Shown: positions 35,197 through 43,261 of the stretch, piece after piece | How positions within the stretch are numbered: position 1 is the first letter of the stretch | Layout: every line of letters starts with the position of its first letter | Assembly: GCA_029268225.1 (NCBI GenBank) | Contig: JAJUGJ010000027.1 | Span: 1-43,791 of the forward strand | Source of the DNA: Burkholderiales bacterium | GTDB taxonomy: Bacteria > Pseudomonadota > Gammaproteobacteria > Burkholderiales > Burkholderiaceae_C | Length of the DNA: 43,791 nt | Direction of reading: 5' to 3' | Program-made: the position numbers and the translations under genes | The notes under the pieces: model-generated | What the model was told of the DNA's origin: nothing | Databases searched by the model: none | The model's input: only the letters and a program-made list of their open reading frames with translations

Positions 35197-37689
35197 TCAG
35201 GCCGCATCCACCCAGAGCTTCTGGTCAGCCAGCATCCGCGCAATGATGGCACCGTCTCCTGCGCCTGTTTCCAGACCGAAGGCTGTGCGCAGGTTGACCC
35301 CTTGCAGCACGATTTCCTGGGTGATCGTACCCTGCCCATCGGTCAGGCCACCGGCCACGCTGATCTGGATGCGTGTGTCCGAGCCGCTCGTGTCAAAGTG
35401 CAGATACTGGCCCAGATTGCCCACGCCGCCATCGCTGTACTCACCCTGCAAAAGGTCACGCAAGTCCAGCACATCACCACCGTTGCCATGGGGCGCGAGG
35501 TCGAAATCCTCGATGCGATCGACCGTGGCACGGCCTGTCACCACATCGCTCAAACGCCAGGCAAACACATCACCGCCCTCGTCACCCCTCAGACGGTCAT
35601 CGCCCTGGCCACCGTAAAGCAGATCGTCACCTGCCCGGCCTTGCAGGACATCCGCGCCTGCCTGACCCAACACCTCATCAGCGTCCGAGGTACCGACGAC
35701 AGTCCGCCCCTCGTTGTCGGTGATGGCGACGTCATTCCAGGTGACCGGATTGATCACATTGCCCTCGACGACCGTGGCCTGCAGGCGAAGAAACTCGACC
35801 GGCTCGACCTCGCCATCGTCCAGGGTGGGCACGCGCACATCGATGCGAGTGTCTCCCGGCTGAAAACTCAACGGGCCGGTCACGGCAAGCCATTCCTGGG
35901 CCGACGTGTCAAAGTACTCCAATTGGTTGGCCGAATCGACACCCGGCAGCGCCGCATCGAGCAATGGGGTGCCGCCCGCCTGCAATGCCAGGGACACCGA
36001 CACCACTTCGCCCGTGACCGAGGTGAGATTGACGGAGTAGTGAGCGTGTTGACCCTCGATGGCATCCTCGCTGAAGACAACCATGTAGGGCTTGTCGTTG
36101 TCCGTGATGGCGGTGTCGTTGCGCGACTCGGTATTGGCGGTGTCGCCGCTGATGACAGTGGCCTGCAACTGGAGGAACTCCAGGCCCTCAATCTCGGCAT
36201 CGTCCACTGTGGCCACGCGCACCTGGATCTGGGTCTGTCCGGGCGCCAACGTCAGGTCACCTGTCACGGTTTCCCACGCCTGGCTGATGGTGTTGAAGTA
36301 TTCGAGCGGCCCCGTCGAGTCCACGCCAGGCTCGGCCGCGTCCACCGGATCGGAGCCGGCCAGCAAAGCCAGGCGCACCGTGACGGGCTCGGACGACGGC
36401 TGGGTCAGGTTGACCGTGAAGCCGGCATGCTCACCCTCAGTGGTGTCCTGACCATAAACAACCAGGAAAGGCTTGTCGTTGTCGGTGATGGCCGTGTCGT
36501 TGCGCGACTCGGTATTGGCGGTGTCACCACTGATGACGGTGGCCTGCAACTGGAGAAACTCCAGGCCTTCGACCTCGGCATCGTCCACTGTGGCCACGCG
36601 CACCTGGATCTGGGTTTGCCCTGCGGCCAGCGTCAGGTCGCCGGTCACGGTCTCCCACGCTTGGCTGCTGGTGTTGAAGTATTGAAGCGGGCCCGTTGAG
36701 TCCACACCGGGCTCGGCCGCGTCCATCGGGTCGGAGCCGGCCATCAAAGCCAGGCGCACCGTGACGGGCTCGGGCGAAGGCTGGGTCAGGTTGACCGTGA
36801 AGCCTGCGTAACCGCCCTCGGTGGTGTCTTGGCCGTAAACGATCAGGAAAGGCTTGTCGTTGTCGGTGATGGCCGTGTCACTCCAGTTCACGCTGTTGAC
36901 CGTTTCACCGCTGGTGACCGTGGCACGCAGTTGGATGAACTCCACGCCTTCGACATCCTGATCATCCAAAGTGGCGACGCGAACACGGATCGCGGTCTGC
37001 CCAGGCGCAAAGCTCAGGTCGCCGCTGACCGCGGTCCATTGCTGGGTTGCGGTGTTGAAGTATTCAAGTGCTGTGGCAGTGTCGATGCCCGGCTGTGCGG
37101 CATCGGCCGCATCGGTGCCGGGCAACAGGTCGAGCCGAACGGTGACCGGGCCGACCGGGGCCTGCGTCAGGCCCACAGTGAACTCAACCGCTTGGCCCTC
37201 GACGGCGTCTTGCCCGAACACCGTGAGGAACGGCAGGCTGACGGGTGGCTCGGGGGGCTGTGGTGTCTCGGGCTCAGGATTGGTGAGCAAGCGTTGGTCG
37301 GTGAAGGCGCCGGGCAGTGGCGCTGAAGGCGCCGGCGCGTCGGGCGTACCGAAGTCGAAGGTTTGGGGGGAGACCGCTTCGCTGACGCGGTCCACACGCA
37401 GTCCCAAGCCGAGCGAACCGCCCTCGCCTCCTGTCAAACCCGCAGCAGGGGCCTCTTCTTCGCTCTGAGGCGTGTCAAGGTTGGCGATCGCGTCATCGAT
37501 CTCGGTCTGGGCGCGTGTCGTGGGCGCAGCCGCCACTTCCAGCACCTCCCCGTTGGGGCCCAGGATGGGTTGGCCATCGGGAAGCTTGTCGCCCACTTTC
37601 ACGGCAATCAGATCGCCCTGGGGAGACCGGATGTAGGCCTCACCCCGAACGGCGGTGACGATACCAGCAGAGACAGCGAGGATCGACAT
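35197..37689 (-). CDS. LapA-like RTX adhesin with four Calx-beta-type repeats, type I secreted
   Basis: 830 residues from the ATG at 37689; a GTG at 37719 is in frame but lies inside a dyad. Residues 1-55 look like a LapA-type retention module (ILAVSAGIVTAVRGEA then KVGDKLPDG). A linker with EEEAPAAGLTGGEGG holds Pro-Ala-Ala-Gly (81-84), the form of a LapG cleavage site. Four 127-residue repeats occupy about 154-661, each ending TAITDN, resembling Calx-beta domains; repeats 2 and 3 are nearly identical. One short RTX block follows (GRAGDDLLYGGQGDDRL). The C-terminus (VDRIEDFDL to the end) fits a type I secretion target. Probably a small surface adhesin held and released under c-di-GMP control; no lapBCE, lapD or lapG is in the window. 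Confidence 0.82.
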   Translation of the reverse strand: MSILAVSAGIVTAVRGEAYIRSPQGDLIAVKVGDKLPDGQPILGPNGEVLEVAAAPTTRAQTEIDDAIANLDTPQSEEEAPAAGLTGGEGGSLGLGLRVDRVSEAVSPQTFDFGTPDAPAPSAPLPGAFTDQRLLTNPEPETPQPPEPPVSLPFLTVFGQDAVEGQAVEFTVGLTQAPVGPVTVRLDLLPGTDAADAAQPGIDTATALEYFNTATQQWTAVSGDLSFAPGQTAIRVRVATLDDQDVEGVEFIQLRATVTSGETVNSVNWSDTAITDNDKPFLIVYGQDTTEGGYAGFTVNLTQPSPEPVTVRLALMAGSDPMDAAEPGVDSTGPLQYFNTSSQAWETVTGDLTLAAGQTQIQVRVATVDDAEVEGLEFLQLQATVISGDTANTESRNDTAITDNDKPFLVVYGQDTTEGEHAGFTVNLTQPSSEPVTVRLALLAGSDPVDAAEPGVDSTGPLEYFNTISQAWETVTGDLTLAPGQTQIQVRVATVDDAEIEGLEFLQLQATVISGDTANTESRNDTAITDNDKPYMVVFSEDAIEGQHAHYSVNLTSVTGEVVSVSLALQAGGTPLLDAALPGVDSANQLEYFDTSAQEWLAVTGPLSFQPGDTRIDVRVPTLDDGEVEPVEFLRLQATVVEGNVINPVTWNDVAITDNEGRTVVGTSDADEVLGQAGADVLQGRAGDDLLYGGQGDDRLRGDEGGDVFAWRLSDVVTGRATVDRIEDFDLAPHGNGGDVLDLRDLLQGEYSDGGVGNLGQYLHFDTSGSDTRIQISVAGGLTDGQGTITQEIVLQGVNLRTAFGLETGAGDGAIIARMLADQKLWVDAA
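35707..37230 (-). repeat. Four tandem 381-bp coding repeats
   Basis: Units at 36850-37230, 36469-36849, 36088-36468 and 35707-36087, all exactly 127 codons and in phase. The second and third units (36469-36849 and 36088-36468) are very similar at the nucleotide level, so duplication or gene conversion was recent; the outer two have diverged. Confidence 0.85.
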
Positions 37690-37699
37690 AGGGCGACTC

Positions 37700-37726
37700 G
37701 TGACAAGAGTGTTCAACACGTGTCAC
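37700..37726. promoter_or_regulatory. Nested inverted repeat upstream of the adhesin gene
   Basis: GTGACA (37700-37705) and TGTCAC (37721-37726) enclose an inner palindrome GTGTTCAACAC (37709-37719), with the two centres offset by one base. It lies 10-37 bases before the chosen ATG and covers the alternative GTG start, which supports the ATG. Likely a regulator-binding site; no regulator identified. Confidence 0.4.
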
Positions 37727-37844
37727 TTTAGGGTGAGTTCGCGCCAAAAGGGGGTGAAACGCCCCCCCTGACCACAGGGTCGAGCCGTGCGAAAAGTCCC
37801 GCTTTTCCGGTGTCCCCAGAAGTCGATCCTAGCAATAACCCGAC

Positions 37845-38276
37845 TCAGCGGGTGGCGCGCATCATCAGGCGGTCGATGTAGCCTTGGCCGTCAAACGGGC
37901 GGCCAGAGCGCTGCGCTTCCCAAACCATTTCACCCAGGGCTTCCATGGCGACGTGGTGGGCTTCGTGCAGGGAGTTGAGTCGCTGTGCCAGCCGCTCGAT
38001 GGCGGCTTTGACGCCGCGCGGCTGGTCGATGCTGACCTGTTCGGTGATGGACAGGTGCATGGACAGGTGCAGGAAGGGGTTGGTGCGCCCCTCCTCCACC
38101 GTGTAGACGGCGGCAATGGCCGCGTCCACGTCAGACAGATCCTGATGGTATTCAGGGTGCTCGATCATCCAGTCGGTGGCCTGGGCCTCCAACGGGGTGA
38201 GCGGCTGGCCAGCCAGGTGCTTGGCCCAGGCCTCACAGAAGAAACGACGAACCTGTTCCTGGCTGGGGGCAAACAT
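37845..38276 (-). CDS. DUF1841 family protein
   Basis: 143 residues, helical, no signal or membrane segment. The conserved blocks are RRFFCEAWAKH at the start, NPFLHLSMHLSITEQVSIDQP in the middle (about 66-86), and HHVAMEALGEMVWEAQRSGRP near the end, all characteristic of DUF1841, a family largely confined to beta- and gammaproteobacteria. Function unknown. It lies 6 bases after the FKBP gene and is surely cotranscribed. The 155 bases downstream (37690-37844) hold a short stem GAAAAG/CTTTTC (37791-37807) and no gene. Confidence 0.88.
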   Translation of the reverse strand: MFAPSQEQVRRFFCEAWAKHLAGQPLTPLEAQATDWMIEHPEYHQDLSDVDAAIAAVYTVEEGRTNPFLHLSMHLSITEQVSIDQPRGVKAAIERLAQRLNSLHEAHHVAMEALGEMVWEAQRSGRPFDGQGYIDRLMMRATR

Positions 38277-38282
38277 GGTGGA

Positions 38283-38636
38283 TCAGACGCCCAGCAGTTC
38301 GACTTCAAACATCAGGGTGGCGTTGCCGGGGATGACGCCGCCAGCACCGCGGGCACCGTAGCCCAGTTCGGCCGGGATCACCAGGATGCGGGTGCCACCA
38401 ACCTTCATGCCTTGCACGCCTTCGTCCCAGCCGCGGATCACGTGACCGGCGCCCAGGGGGAAGGCGAAGGGGTCGTTGCGGTCCTTGCTGGAGTCGAACT
38501 TGGCGCCCTTGACGCCGTTCTGGTACAGCCAGCCGGTGTAGTGCACGGACACGTAGTTGCCGGCCTTGGCTTCAGCGCCGCTACCGACGGTAACGTCTTC
38601 GTATTGCAGACCGGAGGTGGTGGTGACGACAGCCAT
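38283..38636 (-). CDS. FKBP-type peptidyl-prolyl cis-trans isomerase
   Basis: 117 residues, ATG with AAAGGA upstream, no signal peptide, so cytoplasmic. A single FKBP domain fills the protein. YVSVHYTGWL, KFDSSKDRNDPFAFPLG, VIRGWDEGVQGM, and IPAELGYGARGAGGVIPGNATLMFEVELL supply the FK506-binding pocket residues (Tyr, Phe, Asp, Trp, Tyr). It speeds proline isomerisation in folding proteins. It is the first gene of a two-gene unit with DUF1841, downstream of the urt operon terminator. Confidence 0.95.
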   Translation of the reverse strand: MAVVTTTSGLQYEDVTVGSGAEAKAGNYVSVHYTGWLYQNGVKGAKFDSSKDRNDPFAFPLGAGHVIRGWDEGVQGMKVGGTRILVIPAELGYGARGAGGVIPGNATLMFEVELLGV

Positions 38637-38665
38637 GGCGTGTCCTTTCTGAGGTGAGGCGAATG

Positions 38666-38696
38666 AAAAAGAGGCCAGAGTCTAACCTCTGGCCTC
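38666..38696 (-). terminator. Intrinsic terminator of the urt operon
   Basis: GAGGCCAGAG (38671-38680) pairs with CTCTGGCCTC (38687-38696), a 10-bp perfect stem with 6-base loop. Read on the minus strand it is followed by TTTTT (38670-38666). It lies 33 bases after the urtE stop and 30 bases before the FKBP start, insulating the two units. Confidence 0.88.
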
Positions 38697-38728
38697 ATGC
38701 CCTTGCTGGGGGTCTGATTTGTCTGCGC

Positions 38729-39433
38729 TCAAATCGACATGAGCTGGCGCACGCCGTCAGCAGCCATGTTCTCGCCGCGCCCCTGCTGGATGATCTCGCC
38801 GCGCTCCATGACGAGGTACTGATCGGCCAGCTCTTCCGCGAAGTCGTAGAACTGCTCGACCAGCACGACGGCCATCTTCTGGCCATTGAGCCCTTCGTCG
38901 GCCAGCTTGCGGATGGCGCGGCCGATGTCTTTGATGATGCTGGGCTGGATGCCTTCGGTAGGCTCGTCCAGGATCAGCAGCTTGGGGCCGGCGGCCAGGG
39001 CGCGGGCGATGGCCAGCTGTTGCTGCTGCCCGCCGGAGAGGTCGCCGCCGCGGCGGTGCAGCATCTGCTTGAGCACCGGAAAGAGCTCGAACAGCTGCTC
39101 GGGCAGCGGTGTGCTGCCGGGCTTGCTCGCCAGGCCCATTTGCAGGTTCTCGGCCACGGTGAGGCGACCGAAGATTTCGCGGCCCTGCGGTACATAGCCC
39201 ACGCCCAGGCGTACGCGCTCGTAGGGCTTGGTACCGTTGATGGACTGGCCGTCCAAGCGGATGTCGCCTGACTTGATGGGAACCAGCCCCATCAGGCTCT
39301 TGAGCAGCGTGGTTTTGCCCACGCCATTGCGGCCGAGTACCACGGTGACCTCACCGAGTTTGGCCTCGAAACTCAGGCCGCGCAAGATGTGCGAGCCCCC
39401 GTAGTACTGATTGACGCTTTCAACCTTCAACAT
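38729..39433 (-). CDS. urtE: Urea ABC transporter ATP-binding protein UrtE
   Basis: 234 residues. Walker A GRNGVGKT (34-41), Q-loop in GYVPQGREIF (79-88), signature LSGGQQQ (132-138), Walker B LLILDEPTEGIQPS. The short LivF-like form with GYVPQGREIFGRLTV matches UrtE rather than amino-acid LivF in this context. It powers urea import with UrtD at the cytoplasmic face. Last gene of the operon, 42 bases after urtD, with AAGGA before its ATG and a strong terminator behind it. Confidence 0.94.
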   Translation of the reverse strand: MLKVESVNQYYGGSHILRGLSFEAKLGEVTVVLGRNGVGKTTLLKSLMGLVPIKSGDIRLDGQSINGTKPYERVRLGVGYVPQGREIFGRLTVAENLQMGLASKPGSTPLPEQLFELFPVLKQMLHRRGGDLSGGQQQQLAIARALAAGPKLLILDEPTEGIQPSIIKDIGRAIRKLADEGLNGQKMAVVLVEQFYDFAEELADQYLVMERGEIIQQGRGENMAADGVRQLMSI

Positions 39434-39475
39434 GCTGACTGTTCCTTCGCGTGGGTCGTGGCAGCGGCGTGGCGC

Positions 39476-40372
39476 TCAACGACCCAGATAGACTTCGACC
39501 ACCTTGTCGTTGGCCTGCACTTCGGCCAGCGTGCCTTCGGCCAGCACCGAGCCTTCGTGCAGCACGGTGACCTTCTTTTTGGCGGCGTTGGCGCCCTGGG
39601 TGGTGAGTTCATGGATGAACTTCATGTCGTGTTCGACGACGACCAGTGAATGCGCGCCTTCCAGCGACAAGAACAGCTCGGCGGTGCGCTCGGTTTCTTC
39701 GTCGGTCATGCCGGCCACGGGCTCGTCGAGCAGCAGCAACTTGGGGTCCTGCATCAGCAGCATGCCGATCTCCAGCCATTGCTTTTGGCCGTGCGACAGC
39801 AGACCGGCGGTGCGCTGGGCATGGTCCTTGAGGTGGATGAGCTCCAGCATGGCGCCGATGCGGTCGAGCTCAGCGCCGCTGAGCTTGAAGAACACCGAGG
39901 CGCGTGCACGGCGGTCAGCCTTGAGGGCCAGCTCCAAGTTCTCGAACACGGTGAGGTATTCGAACACCGTGGGCTTTTGGAACTTGCGACCGATGCCGCG
40001 CTGGGCGATTTCGCTTTCACGCAGGCTGAGCAGGTCGATGGTTGAGCCGAAAAAGGCGGTGCCGCTATCTGGCCGGGTCTTGCCGGTGATGACGTCCATC
40101 ATCGTGGTCTTGCCGGCACCGTTGGGGCCGATGATGCAGCGCATCTCACCCACCGAGATGTCCAGGCACAGCTTGTTGAGCGCCTTGAAGCCGTCGAAGC
40201 TGACCTCGATGTCGTCCAGGTAGAGGATGGAGCCGTGGGTGAGGTCGAGCTGACCGGGCTGGACGACGCGGCCATAGGCGGCTTCTCGCCCTCCCGACTC
40301 GCCGCCCTGCCCTGCGCGGGACTTCACGCGGGCCAGCTTTTCAACGCCTTCTTCCATGAGTTCGGGTGTCAT
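39476..40372 (-). CDS. urtD: Urea ABC transporter ATP-binding protein UrtD
   Basis: 298 residues from the ATG overlapping the urtC stop (ATGA, 40369-40372). About 45 N-terminal residues form a charged, Gly-rich extension, longer than in typical LivG. The ATPase follows with Walker A GPNGAGKT, Q-loop GIGRKFQKPTVFE, the UrtD-type signature LSHGQKQWLEIGM, and Walker B LLLLDEPVAGM. These features place it in the UrtD subfamily. Cytoplasmic, partner of UrtE. Confidence 0.94.
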   Translation of the reverse strand: MTPELMEEGVEKLARVKSRAGQGGESGGREAAYGRVVQPGQLDLTHGSILYLDDIEVSFDGFKALNKLCLDISVGEMRCIIGPNGAGKTTMMDVITGKTRPDSGTAFFGSTIDLLSLRESEIAQRGIGRKFQKPTVFEYLTVFENLELALKADRRARASVFFKLSGAELDRIGAMLELIHLKDHAQRTAGLLSHGQKQWLEIGMLLMQDPKLLLLDEPVAGMTDEETERTAELFLSLEGAHSLVVVEHDMKFIHELTTQGANAAKKKVTVLHEGSVLAEGTLAEVQANDKVVEVYLGR

Positions 40373-41508
40373 GCCTTCACCTCGGTCTTCTTGTTGAGCA
40401 ACTTCTTGACGCCACCGACGATGCCGTCGGGCAGGAACAGGGTCACGGCGATGAACAGAGCGCCGAGGAAATAGAGCCAGAACTCGGGGAAGGCCACGGT
40501 GAACCAGCTCTTGGCACCGTTGACGAAGAAGGCGCCGATGATTGGACCGATCAGGGTGGCGCGACCGCCCACCGCCGTCCAGATGGCCATCTCGATGCCG
40601 GCCGCCGCCGACATTTCGCTGGGGTTAATGATGCCGACCTGGGGCACATACAGGGCGCCGGAGATGCCGCACATCACCGCCGACAGGGTCCAGATGCCAA
40701 GCTTGTAGGCCAGCGGGTTGTACCCACAGAACATGACCCGGTTTTCGGCATCACGGATGGCTTGCAGCACGCGGCCGAACTTGGTGTGGACCAACCAGCG
40801 CGACATCAGGAAGAAGCCGATCAGCGTGAGGCCGGTGAGCACGAACAGCACCATGCGGGTGGATGGCTGGGCGATGGGGATGTCCAGGATGCGCTTGAAG
40901 TCGGTGAAGCCGTTGTTGCCGCCAAAGCCCGTTTCATTGCGGAAGAAGAGCAGCATGGCCGCATAGGTCATGGCCTGGGTGATGATGGAAAAGTACACCC
41001 CTTTGATGCGCGAGCGGAAGGCGAAGTAGCCGAACACGAAGGCGATCAGGCCGGGCACCAGCACCACCAGGGCCATCTGACCGAGGAAGGACTCGCTCAG
41101 GGTCCAGTGCCAGGGCACTTCTTTCCAGTCGAGGAAGACCATGAAGTCGGGGATGTCGGCGCCGTAGCTGCCGTCGCGGCCGATCTGGCGCATCAGGTAC
41201 ATGCCCATGGCATAACCGCCCAACGCGAAGAACAGGCCGTGCCCCAGTGACAGGATACCGGTGTAGCCCCAGATCAGGTCCATGGCCAGCGCACAGATGG
41301 CGTAGCACATGATCTTGCCGATGAGGGACAAGGCGTAGTCGGACAGGTGGAAGGCCGAGTCGACCGGCACCAGCAGGTTGAGCACGGGCGCCAGGATCAA
41401 CACCGCGAGCACGGCCGCCATGACGGCCGCCCACCCTTTGGTGCCCAGCATCAACCCGCCTTTGGGTTGGAAGAAAGCAGAACTGGTCATAGTTGTCATC
41501 GTTCTCAT
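40369..41508 (-). CDS. urtC: Urea ABC transporter permease UrtC
   Basis: About 379 residues from the ATG at 41508. ATGs at 41499 and 41490 and a TTG at 41532 (overlapping the urtB stop) are alternatives, so the first ten residues are uncertain. LivM-like permease with eight to ten membrane helices. DLIWGYTGILSLGHGLFFALGGYAMGMYL and the EAA-type loop VLQAIRDAENRVMFCGYNP are conserved in UrtC. It forms the membrane channel with UrtB. Four-base overlap with urtD. Confidence 0.93.
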   Translation of the reverse strand: MRTMTTMTSSAFFQPKGGLMLGTKGWAAVMAAVLAVLILAPVLNLLVPVDSAFHLSDYALSLIGKIMCYAICALAMDLIWGYTGILSLGHGLFFALGGYAMGMYLMRQIGRDGSYGADIPDFMVFLDWKEVPWHWTLSESFLGQMALVVLVPGLIAFVFGYFAFRSRIKGVYFSIITQAMTYAAMLLFFRNETGFGGNNGFTDFKRILDIPIAQPSTRMVLFVLTGLTLIGFFLMSRWLVHTKFGRVLQAIRDAENRVMFCGYNPLAYKLGIWTLSAVMCGISGALYVPQVGIINPSEMSAAAGIEMAIWTAVGGRATLIGPIIGAFFVNGAKSWFTVAFPEFWLYFLGALFIAVTLFLPDGIVGGVKKLLNKKTEVKA

Positions 41509-41528
41509 GTGAACAAACCTGCGGTAGG

Positions 41529-43133
41529 TCAAGCCTCTCGTCCCTTGATCGCGAAGAGGCCCTGAGGACGCTTCTGGATGAAGATCACCACGATGACCAG
41601 CACCAGGATCTTGGCGAGCACGGCACCCGTCCAGCCCTCAAGGAACTTGTTGACCATGCCCAGGCCGAGCGCGGCGTACACGGTGCCGGCGATCTGGCCG
41701 ACGCCACCCAGCACCACGACCATGAAGGAGTCGACGATGTAGCTCTGGCCCAGGTCAGGCCCCACGTTGCCGATCTGCGAGAGCGCACAACCAGCCAGGC
41801 CGGCGATACCTGCACCCAGCGAGAAAGCCAAGGTGTCCACCCGTGCGGTGTTGACGCCCATGCACGAAGCCATCGGACGGTTCTGGGTGACGCTGCGCAC
41901 GAACAGGCCCATGCGGGTCTTGGCGATCAGCAGGGTCATGCCGATGAGCACCAGAGCGGCGAACACGATGATGGCCAGGCGGTTGTAGGGCAAGGTCAGG
42001 TTGCTGAGCACGTCGAAGCCGCCGGACATCCAGTTGGGGTTCTCCACCTGCACGTTCTGGGCGCCAAACACGGTGCGCACCAGTTGCATCAACACCAGGC
42101 TGATCCCCCAGGAGGCCAGCAGGGTTTCCAGCGGACGACCGTAGAGGAAGCGGAAGACACTGCGCTCCAGAATGGCGCCCATGAGGGCGGCAGCCAGGAA
42201 CGATGCAGGCACGGCCAGCAGCAGGTACCAGTCGAACAGCTCAGGCAGGTACTGGCGGAACAGGTTCTGGATGACGAAGGTGGCGTAGGCGCCGATCATC
42301 ATCAACTCGCCGTGCGCCATGTTGATGACGCCCATCAGGCCGTAGGTGATGGCCAGGCCCAGCGCGGCCAGCAGGAGGATGGAGCCCAGGCTGATGCCCG
42401 TGAAGACCACGCCAGCGTGCTCCCCCCACTCCAGCTTGCTGGTGACCTTGCTCAACGCGGCCTGCAGGGCCGCCTTCACCTGTGGATCGGCTTCTTCGCC
42501 GCTGTTGAGGCGCTCCATCAGCAGGCCACGGGACTCGGGGCTGGCGTCGGCGGCCAGCGCCTCGGCGGCTTCCATGCGACGGGCGGGGGTACTGGCGGTC
42601 AGCAAGGCCTTGGTGCGGGCCATCTGCAGTTGCTTGCGCAGTGCCTTGTCGGTTTCTGCGGCCAGGGCCTGGTCGATGAGGGGCAGTCGAGATTCGTCGG
42701 CGGCATTGGCCAGGGCCTCGATGGCCTCGGCGCGCAGTTCGCGGTCGGGGGAGGTCAGGTTGGCAGCGGCCAGCACGGCTTCGATTTCGCTGCTCATGCG
42801 GTTGTTGTTGACCACGTCTTCGGCGTCATCGGGCAAGGTCGCGGCCTGGCCGGTGACGGCGTCCACCGCCTGTCCGTCGTTCTGGATGATGTAGGCGCGG
42901 TCGGCGCTCACCTTGACCGCATCGTCCAGCAGCGCCTTGAGGAAGGGCGTCAAGGCCGGATCGTTGTTGGCGGACAGCTTCTTGAGGGTGTCAATGCGCG
43001 CGTCGTTGTCCCCCGCGGCCAGCGCGTGGGCCTCTTGGGGGGTCAGCGCGTGCGAGGCGGGCGCCCAGGCGCCGAGGCTCAGGCTCAGCGCCAGGCCCAG
43101 GGTTGTCAGCCAGGATCTTGTGTTCACAGGCAT
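41529..43133 (-). CDS. urtB: Urea ABC transporter permease UrtB (with extended N-terminal domain)
   Basis: 534 residues. A signal peptide (about 1-29, ending SHALT) is followed by some 200 residues of helical, HEAT-like periplasmic sequence (about 30-230). A LivH-like permease starts near 245 with GLAITYGLMGVINMAHGELMMIGAY and carries the loop VRSVTQNRPMASCMGVNT. The long extra N-terminal domain is a usual feature of proteobacterial UrtB and separates it from LivH. The gene is preceded by a hairpin with T-run between urtA and urtB, which should lower its expression relative to urtA. The stop overlaps a TTG that could start urtC. Confidence 0.95.
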   Translation of the reverse strand: MPVNTRSWLTTLGLALSLSLGAWAPASHALTPQEAHALAAGDNDARIDTLKKLSANNDPALTPFLKALLDDAVKVSADRAYIIQNDGQAVDAVTGQAATLPDDAEDVVNNNRMSSEIEAVLAAANLTSPDRELRAEAIEALANAADESRLPLIDQALAAETDKALRKQLQMARTKALLTASTPARRMEAAEALAADASPESRGLLMERLNSGEEADPQVKAALQAALSKVTSKLEWGEHAGVVFTGISLGSILLLAALGLAITYGLMGVINMAHGELMMIGAYATFVIQNLFRQYLPELFDWYLLLAVPASFLAAALMGAILERSVFRFLYGRPLETLLASWGISLVLMQLVRTVFGAQNVQVENPNWMSGGFDVLSNLTLPYNRLAIIVFAALVLIGMTLLIAKTRMGLFVRSVTQNRPMASCMGVNTARVDTLAFSLGAGIAGLAGCALSQIGNVGPDLGQSYIVDSFMVVVLGGVGQIAGTVYAALGLGMVNKFLEGWTGAVLAKILVLVIVVIFIQKRPQGLFAIKGREA

Positions 43134-43161
43134 GTCCTGCTCGTTTCGTGTGTGTGCGGTG

Positions 43162-43197
43162 AAAAAATGGCCCCGTCGGGCAACCCGAACGGGGCCA
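43162..43197 (-). terminator. Hairpin with T-run between urtA and urtB (partial terminator)
   Basis: TGGCCCCGT (43168-43176) pairs with ACGGGGCCA (43189-43197); an inner CGGG/CCCG stem (43177-43180 / 43184-43187) with a one-base bulge extends it to 13 pairs around a CAA loop. On the minus strand six T residues follow. It lies 64 bases after the urtA stop and 34 bases before urtB. Since urtB has no other evident promoter, it probably acts as an attenuator that leaves more urtA message than permease message. Confidence 0.8.
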
Positions 43198-43261
43198 ACC
43201 GCTCTGCTCCAAACTCAGCCCGCCGTCGCGAGGGCGGGCACTCGTGGATCAAACCGGTGCT

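Noticed and set aside
35707..37230. Regularly spaced repeats that might suggest a CRISPR-like or satellite array
   Set aside because: Each unit is exactly 127 codons and in frame within one protein; units are 381 bases with no short repeat-spacer pattern.
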